This document shows positions 12,245 through 13,327 of a DNA stretch of 13,327 nt, one piece after another. Location: the NCBI GenBank assembly GCA_038078215.1, contig JBBUED010000030.1, positions 1-13,327 on the forward strand. Direction: 5' to 3'. Made by a program: the position numbers and the translations under genes. The first letter of the stretch is position 1, and every line of letters begins with the position of its first letter. The notes under the pieces are model-generated. The model was given only the letters and a program-made list of their open reading frames with translations. It was not told the origin of the DNA and did no database searches. The DNA comes from GWA1-40-21 sp038078215 (GTDB taxonomy: Bacteria > Patescibacteriota > Minisyncoccia > Phycocordibacterales > GWA1-40-21).

Positions 12245-13327
12245 ATGAGCAAACAAATAATTTTCAATGAAGACGCGCGCAAGTCCTTGAAGAGGGGAGT
12301 TGACGCTGTTTCTGACGCGGTAAAAATCACTATCGGCCCTAGAGGCAGGAATGTCGTTTTGGATAAGGGTTACGGAGCGCCTACTATCACTAACGACGGC
12401 GTCACTATCGCCAAAGACATAACTCTTAAAAATAAATTTGAGAATATGGGGGCGGAAATCGCCAAAGAAGTGGCGACGAAGACGAACGATGTCGCTGGAG
12501 ACGGAACGACGACTTCAGTCATTTTGACTCAAGCGATTGTCGCTGAAGGAATGAAGTATACGGCAATGGGGGTAAGCGCGATGGGAATAAAAGCCGGCAT
12601 TGAGGGCGCGGCGGACGAAGTCGTTTCCGCCTTAAAAGACATTGCCAAGCCGATAAAGAGCAAAGATGAGATCAGGCAAGTCGCCACGATATCGGCTGAA
12701 TCTGAAGAAGTCGGCAAAATTATTGCCGATACGATAGACAAAGTCGGGAAAGACGGCGTAGTTACGGTTGAAGAATCGCAATCTGTCGGAATTGATTCCG
12801 AGGTAACGATGGGGCTTCAATTTGACAAGGGTTATGTGTCTCCTTATATGATAACGAATGCGGAAAGAATGGAAGCTGAATACAGCGATCCTCTTATCTT
12901 AATTACCGACAAAAAAATATCCACGATTAAAGAAATATTGCCGCTTCTGGAAAGTCTGGCGCAGAGCGGAAAGAAAGATTTAGTCATCATTGCCGATGAT
13001 GTTGACGGCGAGGCGTTGGCGACATTTGTAGTCAATAAACTCCGCGGAGCTTTTAATGTCTTGGCGGTAAAGGCGCCCGGTTATGGCGATAGGAAAAAAG
13101 AAATGCTGGCTGACATTGCCGTGACAGTCGGAGGACAGGTAATCTCCGAGGAAGTCGGCATAAAGTTGGACAAAGTTACTGTTTCAATGTTAGGGAGAGC
13201 GAACAAGGTCATCGCGACCAAAGATAATACTACTGTGGTCGGTGGAAAAGGGAAAAAGTCGGAAATTGAAGCGAGAATTTCTCAATTAAGAAAACAAAAA
13301 GAGGCGACTGATTCAAAATACGACGCG
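12245..13327 (+). CDS. groEL: Chaperonin GroEL, 3' end cut off by the window
   Basis: ATP-driven 60-kDa protein-folding ring. The first 361 residues are present, open to the right edge, and correspond to roughly two thirds of the normal 540. Nucleotide-binding elements are intact: G31-P-R-G-R, N50-D51-G-V, and G85-D86-G-T-T-T at 85-90. F-D-K-G-Y and S-P-Y-M-I mark entry to the apical domain, and later D-K-K-I-S and A-P-G-Y-G-D-R-K are standard. The start ATG 12245 gives M-S-K-Q-I-I-F, as expected for the family. There is no Shine-Dalgarno. A TAATAA (12235-12240) close upstream might be a second -10, but it is too near the ATG for confidence; read-through from the groES promoter is likelier. 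Confidence 0.97.
   Translation, partial: MSKQIIFNEDARKSLKRGVDAVSDAVKITIGPRGRNVVLDKGYGAPTITNDGVTIAKDITLKNKFENMGAEIAKEVATKTNDVAGDGTTTSVILTQAIVAEGMKYTAMGVSAMGIKAGIEGAADEVVSALKDIAKPIKSKDEIRQVATISAESEEVGKIIADTIDKVGKDGVVTVEESQSVGIDSEVTMGLQFDKGYVSPYMITNAERMEAEYSDPLILITDKKISTIKEILPLLESLAQSGKKDLVIIADDVDGEALATFVVNKLRGAFNVLAVKAPGYGDRKKEMLADIAVTVGGQVISEEVGIKLDKVTVSMLGRANKVIATKDNTTVVGGKGKKSEIEARISQLRKQKEATDSKYDA

Noticed and set aside
1..13327. UGA recoded to glycine, as in some CPR lineages
   Set aside because: TGA ends the 170-aa gene, the MFS gene and RNase J at natural C-termini, and no gene contains an internal TGA.
1..13327. CRISPR array, tRNA or rRNA genes
   Set aside because: I found no regularly spaced repeats and no cloverleaf or rRNA-like segment in the gaps; the repeats seen are paired inverted arms.

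Overview
This window looks like a chromosomal segment of a genome-reduced, AT-rich bacterium, most probably Patescibacteria (CPR) of the Parcubacteria type. The evidence is: a short bL32 with a lysine-rich tail, a NusB protein carrying an extra Nudix domain, an RNase J with a disordered basic N-terminus, a lone peptide-binding protein without its transporter, a partial PaaX/Cas2-like regulator, and gaps filled with A/T-rich inverted repeats. No protein search was run, so the lineage is inferred. The standard code fits: TGA ends three genes, and no gene has an internal TGA.

Layout. Plus strand, 1-200: tail of a PaaX/Cas2-like protein, then a hairpin terminator. 420-2400: pyrD and pyrC, two consecutive steps of UMP synthesis, closed by a strong terminator. 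2486-3109: rnhB. 3117-3248: a small non-coding mobile element (MITE-like) with 16-bp terminal inverted repeats and an apparent 8-bp target duplication. 3362-3874: an unrecognised membrane-anchored protein with its own terminator. 3965-6042: rpmF, nusB-Nudix and rnc, a translation/RNA-processing cluster. Minus strand, 11556 down to 6151: secG, an oligopeptide-binding protein, rnjA-type RNase J and an MFS transporter. Plus strand, 11792 to the right edge: groES and a truncated groEL.

Expression style. Two kinds of start site coexist. pyrD, pyrC and the unknown 170-aa gene have strong Shine-Dalgarno sequences. Several others (rpmF, nusB, secG, the MFS gene and the binding-protein gene) have a -10 box ending 6-7 bases before the start codon, so the transcript should begin at or next to the start codon (leaderless). 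groES has a near-consensus promoter with a leader of about 50 nt.

Most notable points. (1) The NusB-Nudix junction lies on an A9 run containing an in-frame A AAA AAG slippery heptamer, with stops just downstream in both other frames. Slippage there could give free NusB as well as the fusion, as dnaX does for gamma and tau. (2) Five gaps hold inverted repeats of nearly constant size (about 101-112 bp) but largely different sequence. (3) Leaderless promoters recur in the window.
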